A DNA stretch of 64,000 bases from CAVVDT01 sp963747005 (GCA_963747005.1 CAVVDT010000004.1:248001-312000), one strand, 5' to 3'. Counted from the stretch's first letter, positions 1-9,630 are shown. Notes: generated from the sequence alone by a model not told the origin. A program made the numbers and translations.

Positions 1-18
1 GCATCTGGCCTTCCTCCC

Positions 19-2136
19 TCACTGCGCCGGCACGATGCGCACCTTGCATTCATTGTAGCAATTGGCCCCGGTCACCGGGTTGGAATGGCCTTCCATCAGG
101 TTGTTGGAATGCGCCCCCCTGCCCTTGGCCACCGAACCCATGGCCCAGTGCCCGAAGCCGTGGCCATGGCGCACCGACACGCACCCCGGCACCAGGCCTT
201 CCACCACTTTGGCCGTGATCTTCACCTTGTCCTTGGGACTTTCGAGCCACACCGTCTCACCGTCCCGGATGCCGTAGCGCGCCGCGTCCCTGGCGTTCAC
301 CTCCACCCAGTTCTCGCCGCAGATCTCCATCAGATAGGGGTTGTTCTGGGTGACGATGTTGCAATGCATCGACAGCTTGGAATGGGTGAGCTGCAGCGGA
401 TAGTCCTTGTCCGGCATCACCGAGCGATCCCGGTATTCGGGATAGCCGTTGTAGCCGGCATCGGCATAGGCGTGCGAATAGATCTCGATCTTGCCCGACT
501 TGGTCGCCAGACCCTTGGGCACCTTGTTGTAGGCGATCTCGCTCGCCGCCCAGAAGCCCTTCTGCTTGATCTCATCCAGACTCATGGGCACGTCCTTCAT
601 CATGATCTCGCCCCAGTCCTCCCACTTCTCGTACGGGAAGTGCCCGGCCCAGCCCATCTTCGCAGCGATCCCCTTGACGATCTCGTAGGGCGGCCTGGCC
701 TCCCCCACCGGCTCGACCGCCGGCTGGCACAGGATCACCTCCGGGCCCAGCCACATGCCCTGGCGCAGTTCGGCCTGCTCGTAGAACGACGTCTCCGGCA
801 GCACGATGTCGCATTCCTGCGCCGTCTCGCTCATGTAGAGCTCGCACGCCACCGCCAGTTCCAGGTGCTTGAACATCTCCAGCATGCGGTCGCGGTCGGG
901 ATCGCTCATCACCGGGTTGGTGGCCTGCACAAACAGCCCCTTCACCGGGTAGGGCTTGCCGTCGATCACCGCATCCGGCAGCCGCGCATTCGGCAGATCG
1001 GGCGCCAGCGGATAGCCCATCGCCACATGCAGCGCCGGCTGCTTCGCCTTGCCTTTCGCCTCCGCGGGGATGATCACCGGCACCCCCAGCGGCGCCCAGT
1101 CCTTCAGGTGCAGGTTGCCCGGCTTGTCGACCTCGCCCACCAGCGCATCGAGGATGTAGCACACCCGCCCGGCGTCGTTGCCGTTGGTATAATAGCCCGA
1201 GCCCTTGAAGATCGCCGACATGGCCGGCTTGGTGGTGGCGAACTCGCGCGCCAGCCGGCGGATGGTGTCGGCGGCGATGCCGGTGATGCCTTCGGCCCAT
1301 TCCGGCGTGTAGCCCTTTTCTGCGAGGTGCTTGCGAAAGCCGCTAAAGCCTTCGCAGTACTTCTGCACGAACTGCTTGTCATACAGGTTGTCGTCGATGA
1401 TCACCTGGCACATCGCCAGCGCCATGGCCCCGTCGGTGCCGGGACGGATGGGAATCCATTCATCCGCCTTCTGCGCCGTCTCGGTGAAGTTGGGATCGAC
1501 CACCACCAGCTTGCAGCCCTGCTTCTTGGCCTGCAGCAGCGCCCGGCTTTCCCACAGGCCCTGGTTCGCCCCCAGCATGTTCATGCCCCACAGGATCACG
1601 TATTTCGAGTTGGCGAAGTCGTGCATCGGAAACACGTGCCCGAACACCGTCAGGCAGGCCGAGCGCCGGTCCATCTCGCAGCCCGAGGTGTGGGTATAAA
1701 GGTTCGGCGACCCGTACAGCTCGCCCAGCAGGTGCCGGTAGAACTGCGTGTTGGGATCGTGATGGCACGTCAGCGCCACCGCTTCCGGCCCCCACTTCTC
1801 CTTGATCATCGTCAGCTTGTCGGCAATGAAGCTGAACGCCTCGTCCCACGAGATGCGCTTGAACTCCGCCTTGGCACCCTTCTTGCTGGTGCGCAGCATC
1901 GGGTACTTCAGCCGGTCCGGATCCTGCGTCACCCACCAGCTCGCCATCCCCTTGGCACAGCGCGAGCCGATGTTGTTGGGGCTCTCCGGATTACCCTTGT
2001 GATACACAATCCGCCCGTCGCGAACGTAAACCTCCGTCGGGCACTGCCACGGGCAGGTGTAGCAGAAGCTCTTGATGACCTTGGCACCCTTGATGCCAGC
2101 TATCCGATCGGCAAGCTTCCCCTCCTGATACGTCAT
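19..2136 (-). CDS. Molybdopterin-dependent oxidoreductase, thiosulfate/polysulfide-reductase-like catalytic subunit (copy 1)
   Basis: A 705-residue protein of the DMSO-reductase superfamily. An N-terminal [4Fe-4S] site is visible (Cys25, Cys28, Cys32 and Cys60). A Gly-Cys pair at about residue 153 is the likely Mo/W ligand. The C-terminal dinucleotide-binding region contains HGHGFGHW, a signature common in the PhsA/PsrA/ArrA group. There is no twin-arginine signal, so the enzyme is probably cytoplasmic, unlike classical Phs/Psr enzymes. No iron-sulfur or membrane-anchor subunit is adjacent. The start at 2136 is placed by alignment with the paralogue at 2669-4807, whose N-terminus matches residue for residue around the cysteine cluster. 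The substrate cannot be inferred from sequence alone; thiosulfate/polysulfide reduction or an acetylene-hydratase-like non-redox role are both possible. The family call is firm, the substrate unknown. Confidence 0.85.
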   Translation of the reverse strand: MTYQEGKLADRIAGIKGAKVIKSFCYTCPWQCPTEVYVRDGRIVYHKGNPESPNNIGSRCAKGMASWWVTQDPDRLKYPMLRTSKKGAKAEFKRISWDEAFSFIADKLTMIKEKWGPEAVALTCHHDPNTQFYRHLLGELYGSPNLYTHTSGCEMDRRSACLTVFGHVFPMHDFANSKYVILWGMNMLGANQGLWESRALLQAKKQGCKLVVVDPNFTETAQKADEWIPIRPGTDGAMALAMCQVIIDDNLYDKQFVQKYCEGFSGFRKHLAEKGYTPEWAEGITGIAADTIRRLAREFATTKPAMSAIFKGSGYYTNGNDAGRVCYILDALVGEVDKPGNLHLKDWAPLGVPVIIPAEAKGKAKQPALHVAMGYPLAPDLPNARLPDAVIDGKPYPVKGLFVQATNPVMSDPDRDRMLEMFKHLELAVACELYMSETAQECDIVLPETSFYEQAELRQGMWLGPEVILCQPAVEPVGEARPPYEIVKGIAAKMGWAGHFPYEKWEDWGEIMMKDVPMSLDEIKQKGFWAASEIAYNKVPKGLATKSGKIEIYSHAYADAGYNGYPEYRDRSVMPDKDYPLQLTHSKLSMHCNIVTQNNPYLMEICGENWVEVNARDAARYGIRDGETVWLESPKDKVKITAKVVEGLVPGCVSVRHGHGFGHWAMGSVAKGRGAHSNNLMEGHSNPVTGANCYNECKVRIVPAQ

Positions 2137-2668
2137 CTAGAACCCTCCCGCCTTTTCACGATGCCCGAAGCCTTTAGCGGCAATCCTGAACCGGTAGCGA
2201 ACGCCAGCAAGAAAGTTCGAGACAGCAGACGCCATGATGGCGTTCCCCAACTTCATTCCCAGACTCGCAGGCAGATCCTTCGTCCACCGGGTCGCATCAA
2301 AATATATTTTCTATGAGTTCAACCATGCCACTATCCACGCGTGAACGCAAAGGGTTATTTCTGCTCAATTGCCATTTTTTGGACAACCTTCTCAGAGCCG
2401 GGCCTACCGGAGATGATTGTGAAATGTGACGGGAAAATCGCTTAATATCCCAAGTGATTTAGATATTTCAGAGCCATAGCATCGCAACGGTGATGCCGTC
2501 GATGGCGATCCGGCGGTGCCCTGCGGGTAGTAGACAAAACCTTCCCTAAGAGCCAGGCGGAGCGGCGCGGGCGTGCCTGTCGCGCCGAACTTCTCCCACG
2601 CAATGCCGTGCAAACGTGACACTAAATATATTATTAGCGAACCTCACGATACCCTCAGGCCGAGCACG
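2137..2668. other. Intergenic region between the two molybdoenzyme genes
   Basis: About 530 bp with no convincing gene. It is more AT-rich than its surroundings and should hold the promoter of the downstream molybdoenzyme gene. The decamer AATATATTTT occurs at 2301-2310, and a related AATATATTATT string lies near 2625. The same decamer sits directly upstream of the paralogue (4835-4844). Confidence 0.5.
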
Positions 2669-4807
2669 TCAAGCAGGCACGATTTTGACCTTGCACTCGT
2701 TGTAGCTGTTGGTACCGGTCACCGGATTGGTGTGACTGTCCATCAGGTTGTTGGAATGCGCGCCCTTGCCATTGGCGATAGCTCCCATGGCCCAATGCCC
2801 GAAGCCGTGGCCATGGCGCACCGAAACGCAGCCGGGCACCAGTCCCTCGACAACCTTGGCCTTGATGCGGATCCTGTCCTTGGGGCTCTCCAGCCACACA
2901 TGCTCGCCATCCTGAACGCCGTAGCGCGCGGCGTCCTGCGCATTCACCTCGACCCAGTTCTCGCCGCAGATCTCCATCAGATAGGGATTGTTCTGGGTGA
3001 TGATGTTGCAATGCATCGACAGTTTGGAGTGGGTCAGTTGCAGTGGATAGTCCTTGTCGGGCCTGATCGTCGTTTCGCGCCATTCCGGATAGGGGTTCAA
3101 CTGGCAATCGGCATAGGCGTGAGAATAGATCTCCACCTTGCCGGACTTGGTCGGCAGCCCCTCCCGGTAGCGACCATAGCGGATTTCGCCTGCCCAGAAG
3201 CCCTTGTCCTTGAATTCCTCGAAGGAGATCGGCAGGCCCGCCGTCATCGGCCGCGCCCAGTCCTCCCAGGTCTTGTAGCTGAAGTGCTTGCCCCAGCCCA
3301 TCTTCCTGGCGATGCCCTGGGCAATCTCGTAGGTCGGTCTGGACTCGCCGACGCGATCGACGGCCGGCTGGCACAGGATCGCCTCCGCGCCCATCCACAT
3401 GCCCTGGCGGACTTCTGCATGCTCGTGGAACGAGGTCTCCGGCAGCACGATGTCGCACTCCTGCGCCGTCTCGCTCATGTAGAGTTCCATGGCCACGGCG
3501 AGGTCGAGGGCGCGGAAGGCCTCCTGCATGCGCTCGCGATTGGGATCGCTCATGACCGGGTTGGAGGCGTGCACGAAGATACCGCGGATCGGATAGGGCT
3601 TGCCATCGAGGATCGCTTCCGGCAGCCGCGTGTTGGGGATTTCCGGGTAAACCGGATAACCGGTCAGCGGTGCCAGCGGATAGCCCATGGCATGTGCCAG
3701 CGGCGGCTTGTCCGGCATTGTCCTGGCTTCGGCCGGAATGGTCACCGGCGGCCCCACCGGTGCCCAGTCCTTCAGATGGATATTGCCGGGATTGTCGACC
3801 TGGCCGGTGATGGCATCGAGCAGAAAGATCGCCCGGCTGCCGTCATTGCCGTTGGAATAGTAGCCCGCCCCCTTGAAGGTCGCAGCCAGCGCCGGCTTGG
3901 TGGTGGCGAATTCGCGCGCCAGCCGGACGATCGTCTCGGCCGAAACACCGGTCAGGGCCTCGGCCCACTCCGGCGTATAACCCTTTTCCTTCAGGTGCGT
4001 ACGGTAGCCGGCGAAACCCTCGCAATACTTGTTCACGAACGCCTTGTCGTGAAGGTCCTCGGAGGTGATCACGTGGGCCATCGCCAGTGCCAGCGCGGCA
4101 TCGCTGCCGGGTCTGATCGGCACCCATTCATCAGCCTTCTGGGCCGTCTCGGTGAACGCCGGATCCACCACGACAAGTCGTGCACCATTCTTCTTGGCCT
4201 GCAGCAGCGCGCGGCTTTCCGACAAACCCTGGTTGGCGCCGAGATTGTTCATGCCCCACAGCATCACGTATTTCGACGGCCCGAAGTCGTGCATCGGAAA
4301 GATATGGCCGAATGTCGTCAGACAGGCATGACGCCGGTCGCCTTCGCAACCCATCGCATGACCGACCGACACATTGGGCGTGCCATACAAGTCGCACAAA
4401 AGCGCCGTCATGAATCCCGAATTGGGATCGTGATGGGTCATGTACGCCACCGCCTCGGGACCGTATTTTTTGCGGATTGCCTTCAGCTTCTTGGCGATGA
4501 ACTCGAAGGCCTCATCCCATGAAACCGGCTTGAATGCCGGCGCATCTCCTTTCTTGCTGGTACGTAGCATCGGATGCTTGAGACGGTCGGGATCCTCCGT
4601 CACCCACCAGCTCGCCATGCCCTTGGCGCAACGAGTCCCGATATTGTTCGGCGCCTCTTCGTTGCCCTTGTGATACACGATGCGTCCATCGCGAACATAA
4701 ACCTCCGTCGGGCACTGCCAGGGACACGTGTAGCAGAAGCTCTTGATGACTTTAGCTTGCTTGATCTCGGCTATGCGATCCGGCAATTTCCGTTCATGGA
4801 AGGCCAT
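2669..4807 (-). CDS. Molybdopterin-dependent oxidoreductase, thiosulfate/polysulfide-reductase-like catalytic subunit (copy 2)
   Basis: A 712-residue paralogue of the neighbouring gene at 19-2136, clearly homologous along its whole length. The same cluster cysteines are present (Cys25, Cys28, Cys32 and Cys60), the putative Mo-ligand Cys lies at about 154, and the C-terminal HGHGFGHW motif is conserved. A short insertion near residues 377-385 and changes around the ligand (GHAMGC here, HTSGC in copy 1) suggest different substrates. It lacks a Tat signal. A good ribosome-binding site (AGGAGAAGG) precedes the ATG at 4807, and an AATATATTTT string lies 28 bp upstream. Tandem duplication followed by divergence is the simplest reading. 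No electron-transfer subunit is encoded nearby. Confidence 0.85.
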   Translation of the reverse strand: MAFHERKLPDRIAEIKQAKVIKSFCYTCPWQCPTEVYVRDGRIVYHKGNEEAPNNIGTRCAKGMASWWVTEDPDRLKHPMLRTSKKGDAPAFKPVSWDEAFEFIAKKLKAIRKKYGPEAVAYMTHHDPNSGFMTALLCDLYGTPNVSVGHAMGCEGDRRHACLTTFGHIFPMHDFGPSKYVMLWGMNNLGANQGLSESRALLQAKKNGARLVVVDPAFTETAQKADEWVPIRPGSDAALALAMAHVITSEDLHDKAFVNKYCEGFAGYRTHLKEKGYTPEWAEALTGVSAETIVRLAREFATTKPALAATFKGAGYYSNGNDGSRAIFLLDAITGQVDNPGNIHLKDWAPVGPPVTIPAEARTMPDKPPLAHAMGYPLAPLTGYPVYPEIPNTRLPEAILDGKPYPIRGIFVHASNPVMSDPNRERMQEAFRALDLAVAMELYMSETAQECDIVLPETSFHEHAEVRQGMWMGAEAILCQPAVDRVGESRPTYEIAQGIARKMGWGKHFSYKTWEDWARPMTAGLPISFEEFKDKGFWAGEIRYGRYREGLPTKSGKVEIYSHAYADCQLNPYPEWRETTIRPDKDYPLQLTHSKLSMHCNIITQNNPYLMEICGENWVEVNAQDAARYGVQDGEHVWLESPKDRIRIKAKVVEGLVPGCVSVRHGHGFGHWAMGAIANGKGAHSNNLMDSHTNPVTGTNSYNECKVKIVPA

Positions 4808-5390
4808 TGTCCTTCTCCTGCAATTTTGGCACGGAATATATTTTAGTCACAAATCAGCAGCTCATTCAAGCGAACAGCGGATTTCCGCAACCACGGCGTG
4901 GCCGCTGTCTCCGTCGCGCAGCACGACAGCGGCATATTTTGCGTCGTTTCGAATGGCATAGTGCAGCCACACAGCGAGAAAACCGGAAACTGACATTTCA
5001 GTGAAACATCGAGAGCGGAGGCGGACGGCGATGAGGAATATCGAATCTTTCGAAAGCATTGATCTCAAATTTACGAGCGGATTGCACAAGAATAATATAT
5101 TTAACCCCTTCCCGACCGTCATCATCCAGTGTCTGGCGTCAGCGCCTTTGGGGCATCTTGGTGGAATTTCGGCACGGAGGATTTCTGTCTCATCACAGCC
5201 ATGTAGGCGTGAAGATGAGACAGAACCCGGAGGTTTTCAGGATCGCGGCTTGTGAACCTTGACGACCCGTTCAACGGTTCCGGCGGCACTTTCTCGGGCG
5301 TGAAATACCGTACACGAGCACCCGGCCAGACGATGCCGACCTGCGGGGCGCCATGAAGAAGGTGGCGACTGAACGCCATTGCTTCGGCTA
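4808..5390. other. Intergenic region, probable promoter of the molybdoenzyme pair
   Basis: About 580 bp without a recognisable gene. AT-rich near the molybdoenzyme start (AATATATTTT at 4835-4844) and again near 5095-5105 (AATATATTTAAC). The part after about 5120 has coding-like composition but no identified homology; it may be debris from the same rearrangement that produced the sbcDC remnant beside it. Confidence 0.4.
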
Positions 5391-5922
5391 CAGACGCCAG
5401 AGGACGTCCTCGCGGCCCAGGTCGCCGCGGCCCGCCGTAACGTCGCGGAAAACACGCGCTGGGTGGTCGTCGCCCACGCCTTCGTGTCGGGTGCGCAGGG
5501 GCGGCCGCTGGCCCAGGTCTGAGGTATCGAGACGGTCCGGCCAGAGATTTTCGAGGGGGCGCATTACGTCGCCCTCGGGTATCTGCGTCGTCCTCAATCC
5601 ATCGGTGCCACACACTTCCACTATTCGGGATCGCCACTTGCCTTCGGCTTTGATGTGGTCGAGGCGGGACTTTTCGGGATCTACGGACAGACCGGCTCGG
5701 GAAAGTCGACCATCTTCAGCGCGATGACCTTCGCGCTCTTCGCCGAACCGGCAAAGACCGACCATGACGCACCGTCGCTGCGCTCCGATCACGCTGATGC
5801 AGGCGTTCAGACTGAGGTAGAGTTCGTATTCGACTTGGGCGAGCGACGTTTCGTCGTCCTGCGGCGGCCGGATCAGATGCGACCGAAACAGCGCGGCGGT
5901 GGCGAGACCCGCACCAGTCAGC
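5391..5922 (+). pseudogene. sbcD-sbcC remnant, internally deleted and fused
   Basis: The translation from about 5391 matches the C-terminal half of the SbcD nuclease domain: VVVAHAFVSGAQG, then, after an in-frame TGA at 5520-5522, GIETVRPEIFEG and SGSPLAFGFD. At about 5655 the same frame runs straight into the start of the SbcC ATPase, with Walker A GQTGSGKST and the SbcC-typical FALFAEPAKTDHDAPSLRSD. Similarity stops near 5922. The SbcD C-terminus, the SbcC start and almost all of SbcC (normally over 1000 residues) are therefore missing. SbcCD is a hairpin nuclease acting at stalled replication forks; this copy cannot work. The remnant marks a deletion at the left edge of the accessory block. 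Confidence 0.8.
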
Positions 5923-6183
5923 TTGGTGAACGGTTTGACCTGTTCCACTCGCTGATCGGGGCTCCGGTCCGGTGGCTTCTGCCCTATTTCATAAGACTCG
6001 CGGGCGGCACCTGACTTTGACCAACTACCTGAATTAGGCCAGCGCTACCGGCGCCGCCAATCGCTCCACGTCAACTCGGCGGCAGCGGTCGTCCTCCATC
6101 GTAGGCGGGTAGTCCAGGCGGTAACCGGCGGGCGGGAGCGGCCAGTCGGGCGGTCAACATTGAGACCACCCCGACCGGAGCAA

Positions 6184-6287
6184 GCCCCACAGGCGGCACG
6201 TGACGCGCGAAGCAGGTTGGCTTGGCCATGATGGCTGGCGAGGGACAATTGGCGCCGTTGCGGCTATGTGGGGGCAACAAAGGGCAT
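6184..6287 (+). repeat. Left copy of an imperfect ~104-bp direct repeat flanking the NO-stress block
   Basis: About 80% identical by eye to 11652-11756, in the same orientation, with one or two single-base gaps. Shared blocks include CGGCACGTG, CGCGCGAAG, CCATGATGGC and GGGCAACAAAGGGCAT. It lies just beyond the 3' end of nnrS. The origin is not recognised. Confidence 0.65.
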
Positions 6288-6324
6288 GTGGCCCTTGGGC
6301 CAATGTGTTCCGTATACTCCATCC

Positions 6325-7521
6325 CTATCCCGGCCGACGACGCCACAAGAGCGGTCCGTAAAGTACAGCGAACCCGCCAAAGGCCATGATCCAGCAAAGC
6401 CCTGACAGGTCATACATCCACGCTGTATCCGCTACGAGTGTAGCGGCCGTGGCCCGCGCCAGAACGGCGAGGATCGCCAGGAGGTAGAGCGCTAGCGTGC
6501 CCGGTCCAGCGGTAAGGACTTGCCCGGTGTGGCCGAGGGTGGCGCGCGTCATTACCGCCAGGGTCATGACCCCGACGGCTCCAGCTGTCCACAGATGCTG
6601 TGCAGTTGCCATGCTTGGCCCGGCAGGTGTGAGGATGGCAACCGCGATGGCCAAGGCCCCCAGCGGAATGAAGGCATAGCCCGCATGGAGGATCCAGACC
6701 AGCGGTTCGGCCGCGCAGTGATGGCCGGCCCAGCGGACCAGCCTCGCCAGGTGCAACACACCGGCCAGTGCGAGAGCCAGCCCGGCAGCCGGCGTCAGCG
6801 GTGCTGTGATCCAAAGGACCAGTGCCGCGGCGAGGACGACGAGTGCCAGCTTGTCGAAGCGTTGCATCGGTGGTGCAGGCAAGGTTGTGTCTTTCCGCCG
6901 GACCAGCCAATTTCGCGTGAAGGACGGCACGATCCGCCCGCCAACGAGGGCGATCAGCATGATCGCAGTGGCAAGCCCCAACCGCTCACCGGTACCGCCA
7001 GCGGCATAGCTGCCTGACGCCGCTTCGGCATGGAAGAGAGCATTGGCGGCAATGTAAAGCACCAGAAGCCCCATCACCGGCAGGTTTCGCCAGTTCTTTC
7101 CTGCAATGATCTCTCGCCCCATCGAAACGGCCAGCACTGCCGGCATCGCCAGATCGATCAGCGCGACCGCTGTCGGGCTCAGGTACGCCGAAACCGTGAC
7201 GGCGATTCGACCCAGCAGCCACAACGCCGCAAGGCCGCCCAGTGGCCAGCCGGTGACCGGCAGGCCGCCGGTCCAGTTCGGCACCGCCGTCAGCAGAAAC
7301 CCGGCCATCACGGCTCCCAGATAGCCGAACAGAAACTCGTGCGCGTGCCAGGAAACGGGATCGAAGGCCGTGGGAAGCACCGCATACCCGCTCAGAAACA
7401 TGACCCAAAGAATCATGGCGAGCGCCGCCCAGAGACCCGCCATGAAGAAGAAGGGGCGAAAGCCGAAGCTCAGGATGGCGAGCCCCGACCATTGGCGCAT
7501 CCGCTCTGCCGTCGACGTCAT
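6325..7521 (-). CDS. nnrS: NnrS family heme/copper membrane protein
   Basis: A polytopic membrane protein of 398 residues with about twelve hydrophobic segments and NnrS hallmarks: FGFRPFF near the N-terminus, WHAHEFLFGY, and RIVPSFTRNWL in the middle. NnrS proteins bind heme and copper and protect cells against nitrosative stress, probably by limiting formation of dinitrosyl-iron complexes. The start at 7521 is chosen because its ATG overlaps the TGA of the preceding gene as ATGA (7518-7521); an in-frame ATG lies five codons upstream at 7536. It is the last gene of the divergent operon opposite the NsrR-type regulator, which fits its known role. Confidence 0.88.
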   Translation of the reverse strand: MTSTAERMRQWSGLAILSFGFRPFFFMAGLWAALAMILWVMFLSGYAVLPTAFDPVSWHAHEFLFGYLGAVMAGFLLTAVPNWTGGLPVTGWPLGGLAALWLLGRIAVTVSAYLSPTAVALIDLAMPAVLAVSMGREIIAGKNWRNLPVMGLLVLYIAANALFHAEAASGSYAAGGTGERLGLATAIMLIALVGGRIVPSFTRNWLVRRKDTTLPAPPMQRFDKLALVVLAAALVLWITAPLTPAAGLALALAGVLHLARLVRWAGHHCAAEPLVWILHAGYAFIPLGALAIAVAILTPAGPSMATAQHLWTAGAVGVMTLAVMTRATLGHTGQVLTAGPGTLALYLLAILAVLARATAATLVADTAWMYDLSGLCWIMAFGGFAVLYGPLLWRRRPG

Positions 7522-8219
7522 CCGCCGGCCTCCCATTGTAGGCCCACCTCGGTCACGATCGCGTCCATGGGAATATCGTGGGGCTGCGGAAAGATCGTCC
7601 GGATCCGGGCTCCCTGAGAGCCGATCCCTATGACGAACGGGCGGGGAGAGAGGGCAGCGAGCGTGCGATCGAAATATCCGCCCCCGTAGCCCAGCCGGTA
7701 GCCTTCGCCGTCCCAGCCCACCACCGGGGCAAGGGTCACCTCGGGCGTCAACAGCGGGGATGAGGTGGCCGGCACGGGGATGTTCCAGTGCCCGCGCTCC
7801 ATGGCAGCCCCCGGCCCCCAGGCCCGGAATATGAGCGGCGCCTTGCGGGTTTCGACAACCGGCAAGGCAACGCGCACACCCCGGTCGTACAGTGCGTCCA
7901 TCCAGAAGCGCAGGTCGAACTCCGCCTTGATGGGCCAGTAGACCGACACGACATGGCCAGCGACATCGCCCAACCTGCGGGCGATGAGCGCATCGATATG
8001 ACCGGCCAGCGCCTGCGCCATGGCCGAGCGCACATCAGCCGGGATTTCGAGCCGCATGGCACGCAGACGCTCGCGTTCGACCCGCCGCCAGCGGGTCACA
8101 TCGCACGCCTTGAGCGGATCTTCGGGCGGCAGGCCGAAATAGTCCGGTGCGATCTCGGCCGCATAGCAGGGCGGCGAGGCATATCCGCGGATCGGTTCGT
8201 CGTCGGATGACGCGGTCAT
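7518..8219 (-). CDS. 5-formyltetrahydrofolate cyclo-ligase
   Basis: A 233-residue protein with the MTHFS signature near the C-terminus (GYGGGYFDR) and an N-terminal basic helix containing the RERLRAMR type of motif. It converts 5-formyl-THF to 5,10-methenyl-THF using ATP. The start at 8219 forms an ATGA overlap with the upstream stop, and its own stop overlaps nnrS in the same way, so the genes are translationally coupled. A cyclo-ligase inside an NO-stress operon is unusual; it may restore folate pools during nitrosative damage (inference). The N-terminal ~35 residues (EPIRGYASPPCYAAE...) extend beyond the usual family start. Confidence 0.85.
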   Translation of the reverse strand: MTASSDDEPIRGYASPPCYAAEIAPDYFGLPPEDPLKACDVTRWRRVERERLRAMRLEIPADVRSAMAQALAGHIDALIARRLGDVAGHVVSVYWPIKAEFDLRFWMDALYDRGVRVALPVVETRKAPLIFRAWGPGAAMERGHWNIPVPATSSPLLTPEVTLAPVVGWDGEGYRLGYGGGYFDRTLAALSPRPFVIGIGSQGARIRTIFPQPHDIPMDAIVTEVGLQWEAGG

Positions 8220-9265
8220 GGGGTCGCTCCTCCTCGTTGGGACGGTTGCATGAGGCGCATCACGCAAGCCTCCGCCTCGGCCATGATGCGGCGAATGCGC
8301 TCGGCCGCCGGCACGATGTCGGTGATCGCAGCCACGCTCTGCCCGGCGAAGAGGGCCATGGCCTCGATATCGCCCGTCGTGATGCGAAGCGGTGAGTCGG
8401 TACTGAAGCGCAGGATCTCTCGACCGCCCTCGTCTGCCACGACCTCGCGCGGCAATCCTGCCGGGTCGTGCCCCAGAAGCCTCAAGCCGAGCGGCCTTGT
8501 CACGCTGTTGGAGATCACCCGCACGGCGGCATGCGCGGGCCAGTTCAGGACAAAGATGTCGGTCAGCACCGTATCGGCGGCCCCGGCCTCGACAACGCGC
8601 TGCTTGTGATAGTCATGGGCAAAGGATTCCGTGGTGGCGAGAAAGGCCGTGCCGCACTGGATGGCCTGCGCCCCATGCGCCAGCGCCGCCACCAGCCCGG
8701 CACCGGTCGCGATGCCACCCGAAGCAACCACCGGCACGGTGGCGGTCCGGGCGATCTTCTCAACCAGGGGGAAGACTCCGGTCCGCCCATGCACGTGCCC
8801 GCCTGCCTCCATTCCTTGCGCGATCAGCACATCGGCTCCGGCGGCCTCAGCAGCGCGGGCAGCCTCCGGGGTGCCGACCTGGTGCAGTACGAGGCAACCT
8901 TTCGCCTTCACCCGTTGCACGGCCTCCGGCACCACGTCCCAGAAGAAGGTGAAGGTCCGGACACCCAGGTCGAGGCAGCGACCGATCTGGCGATCGAGGA
9001 GTCTAGGCTCGGTTGCCGCAGGGATCAGGTTGACGGCAAAGAGCCGGTTGGTCGCCGCCTGCAGTGCCGTGACCTCGTGCGCGATCAGCGCCGGCTCCTC
9101 ACGCACCATGCCCAGCATGGCGAAGCCGCCCGCGTTGGCGACTGCCGCCGCCAGTTCCCAGCGAGATACACCCCCCATGCCTGCGAGCAGGATCGGAACA
9201 TCACAGCCGAGAAGGTCGCACAGCGGTGTTCGCAACGTCGAAGATGGGGCAGTCATGGAGGTCAT
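8216..9265 (-). CDS. Nitronate monooxygenase (2-nitropropane dioxygenase family)
   Basis: A 349-residue FMN-dependent TIM-barrel enzyme that oxidises propionate-3-nitronate and other alkyl nitronates. The N-terminal PILLAGMGGVSRWELAAAV and the phosphate-binding PVVASGGIATG followed by GAQAIQCGTAFLAT are typical. The ATG at 9265 overlaps the TGA of the DUF488 gene (9262-9264); a second possible start is at 9256. The frame stays open upstream, but that stretch is antisense-like shadow of the next gene and has no family similarity. Position inside an NsrR-linked operon suggests a role against nitro or nitroso by-products (inference). Confidence 0.85.
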   Translation of the reverse strand: MTSMTAPSSTLRTPLCDLLGCDVPILLAGMGGVSRWELAAAVANAGGFAMLGMVREEPALIAHEVTALQAATNRLFAVNLIPAATEPRLLDRQIGRCLDLGVRTFTFFWDVVPEAVQRVKAKGCLVLHQVGTPEAARAAEAAGADVLIAQGMEAGGHVHGRTGVFPLVEKIARTATVPVVASGGIATGAGLVAALAHGAQAIQCGTAFLATTESFAHDYHKQRVVEAGAADTVLTDIFVLNWPAHAAVRVISNSVTRPLGLRLLGHDPAGLPREVVADEGGREILRFSTDSPLRITTGDIEAMALFAGQSVAAITDIVPAAERIRRIMAEAEACVMRLMQPSQRGGATP

Positions 9266-9630
9266 TCTTTCGACACCAGCCGCTCGTCCAGGTAATCGCG
9301 CAGGACCGAAACGTGACTGTGCTCCGGATCTCGCGTGGCGGTCAGCAGTGTGACCGGTCCGCGATGGCACCAGTTGAGGCAGGCCTCGACCGCCTCGGGC
9401 GTGGCGTCCAGCTGCGCCCTGTAGCGCGCCATGAACTCCTTCCAGCGGCCGGGATCGGCATGCAGCCAGCGCCGTAACCCGTCGCTGGGTGCAGCCCCCT
9501 TGAGCCATGCCGAAAGCCCGAGATCGGCCTTCGCGACGCCGCGCGGCCAAAGCCGGTCCGCAAGCAACCGCGCACCGGTTGTTGTATCGGGCGGATCGTA
9601 GACGCGGGCCAAGTATATTCGATGAGTCAT
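9262..9630 (-). CDS. DUF488 family protein
   Basis: A 122-residue small protein with the DUF488 features RVYDPP near the start, then LLADRLWPRG and the C-terminal TLLTATRDPEHSH. Function is not established for the family, but members recur next to heme and NO-related genes. The ATG at 9630 shares a base with the TGA of the AhpD-like gene (TGATG), and the 3' end overlaps the nitronate monooxygenase, so it is coupled on both sides. A GTG one codon upstream (9633) is an alternative start. Confidence 0.8.
   Translation of the reverse strand: MTHRIYLARVYDPPDTTTGARLLADRLWPRGVAKADLGLSAWLKGAAPSDGLRRWLHADPGRWKEFMARYRAQLDATPEAVEACLNWCHRGPVTLLTATRDPEHSHVSVLRDYLDERLVSKE

Noticed and set aside
85..2316. 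A 743-codon open frame on the plus strand
   Set aside because: It lies antisense to the molybdoenzyme gene; its composition (His/Arg/Gly-rich) is typical of the reverse complement of GC-rich genes and no domain is recognisable.
2573..4522. A 649-codon plus-strand frame
   Set aside because: Antisense shadow of the second molybdoenzyme gene, and similar to the shadow of the first copy simply because the genes are paralogues.
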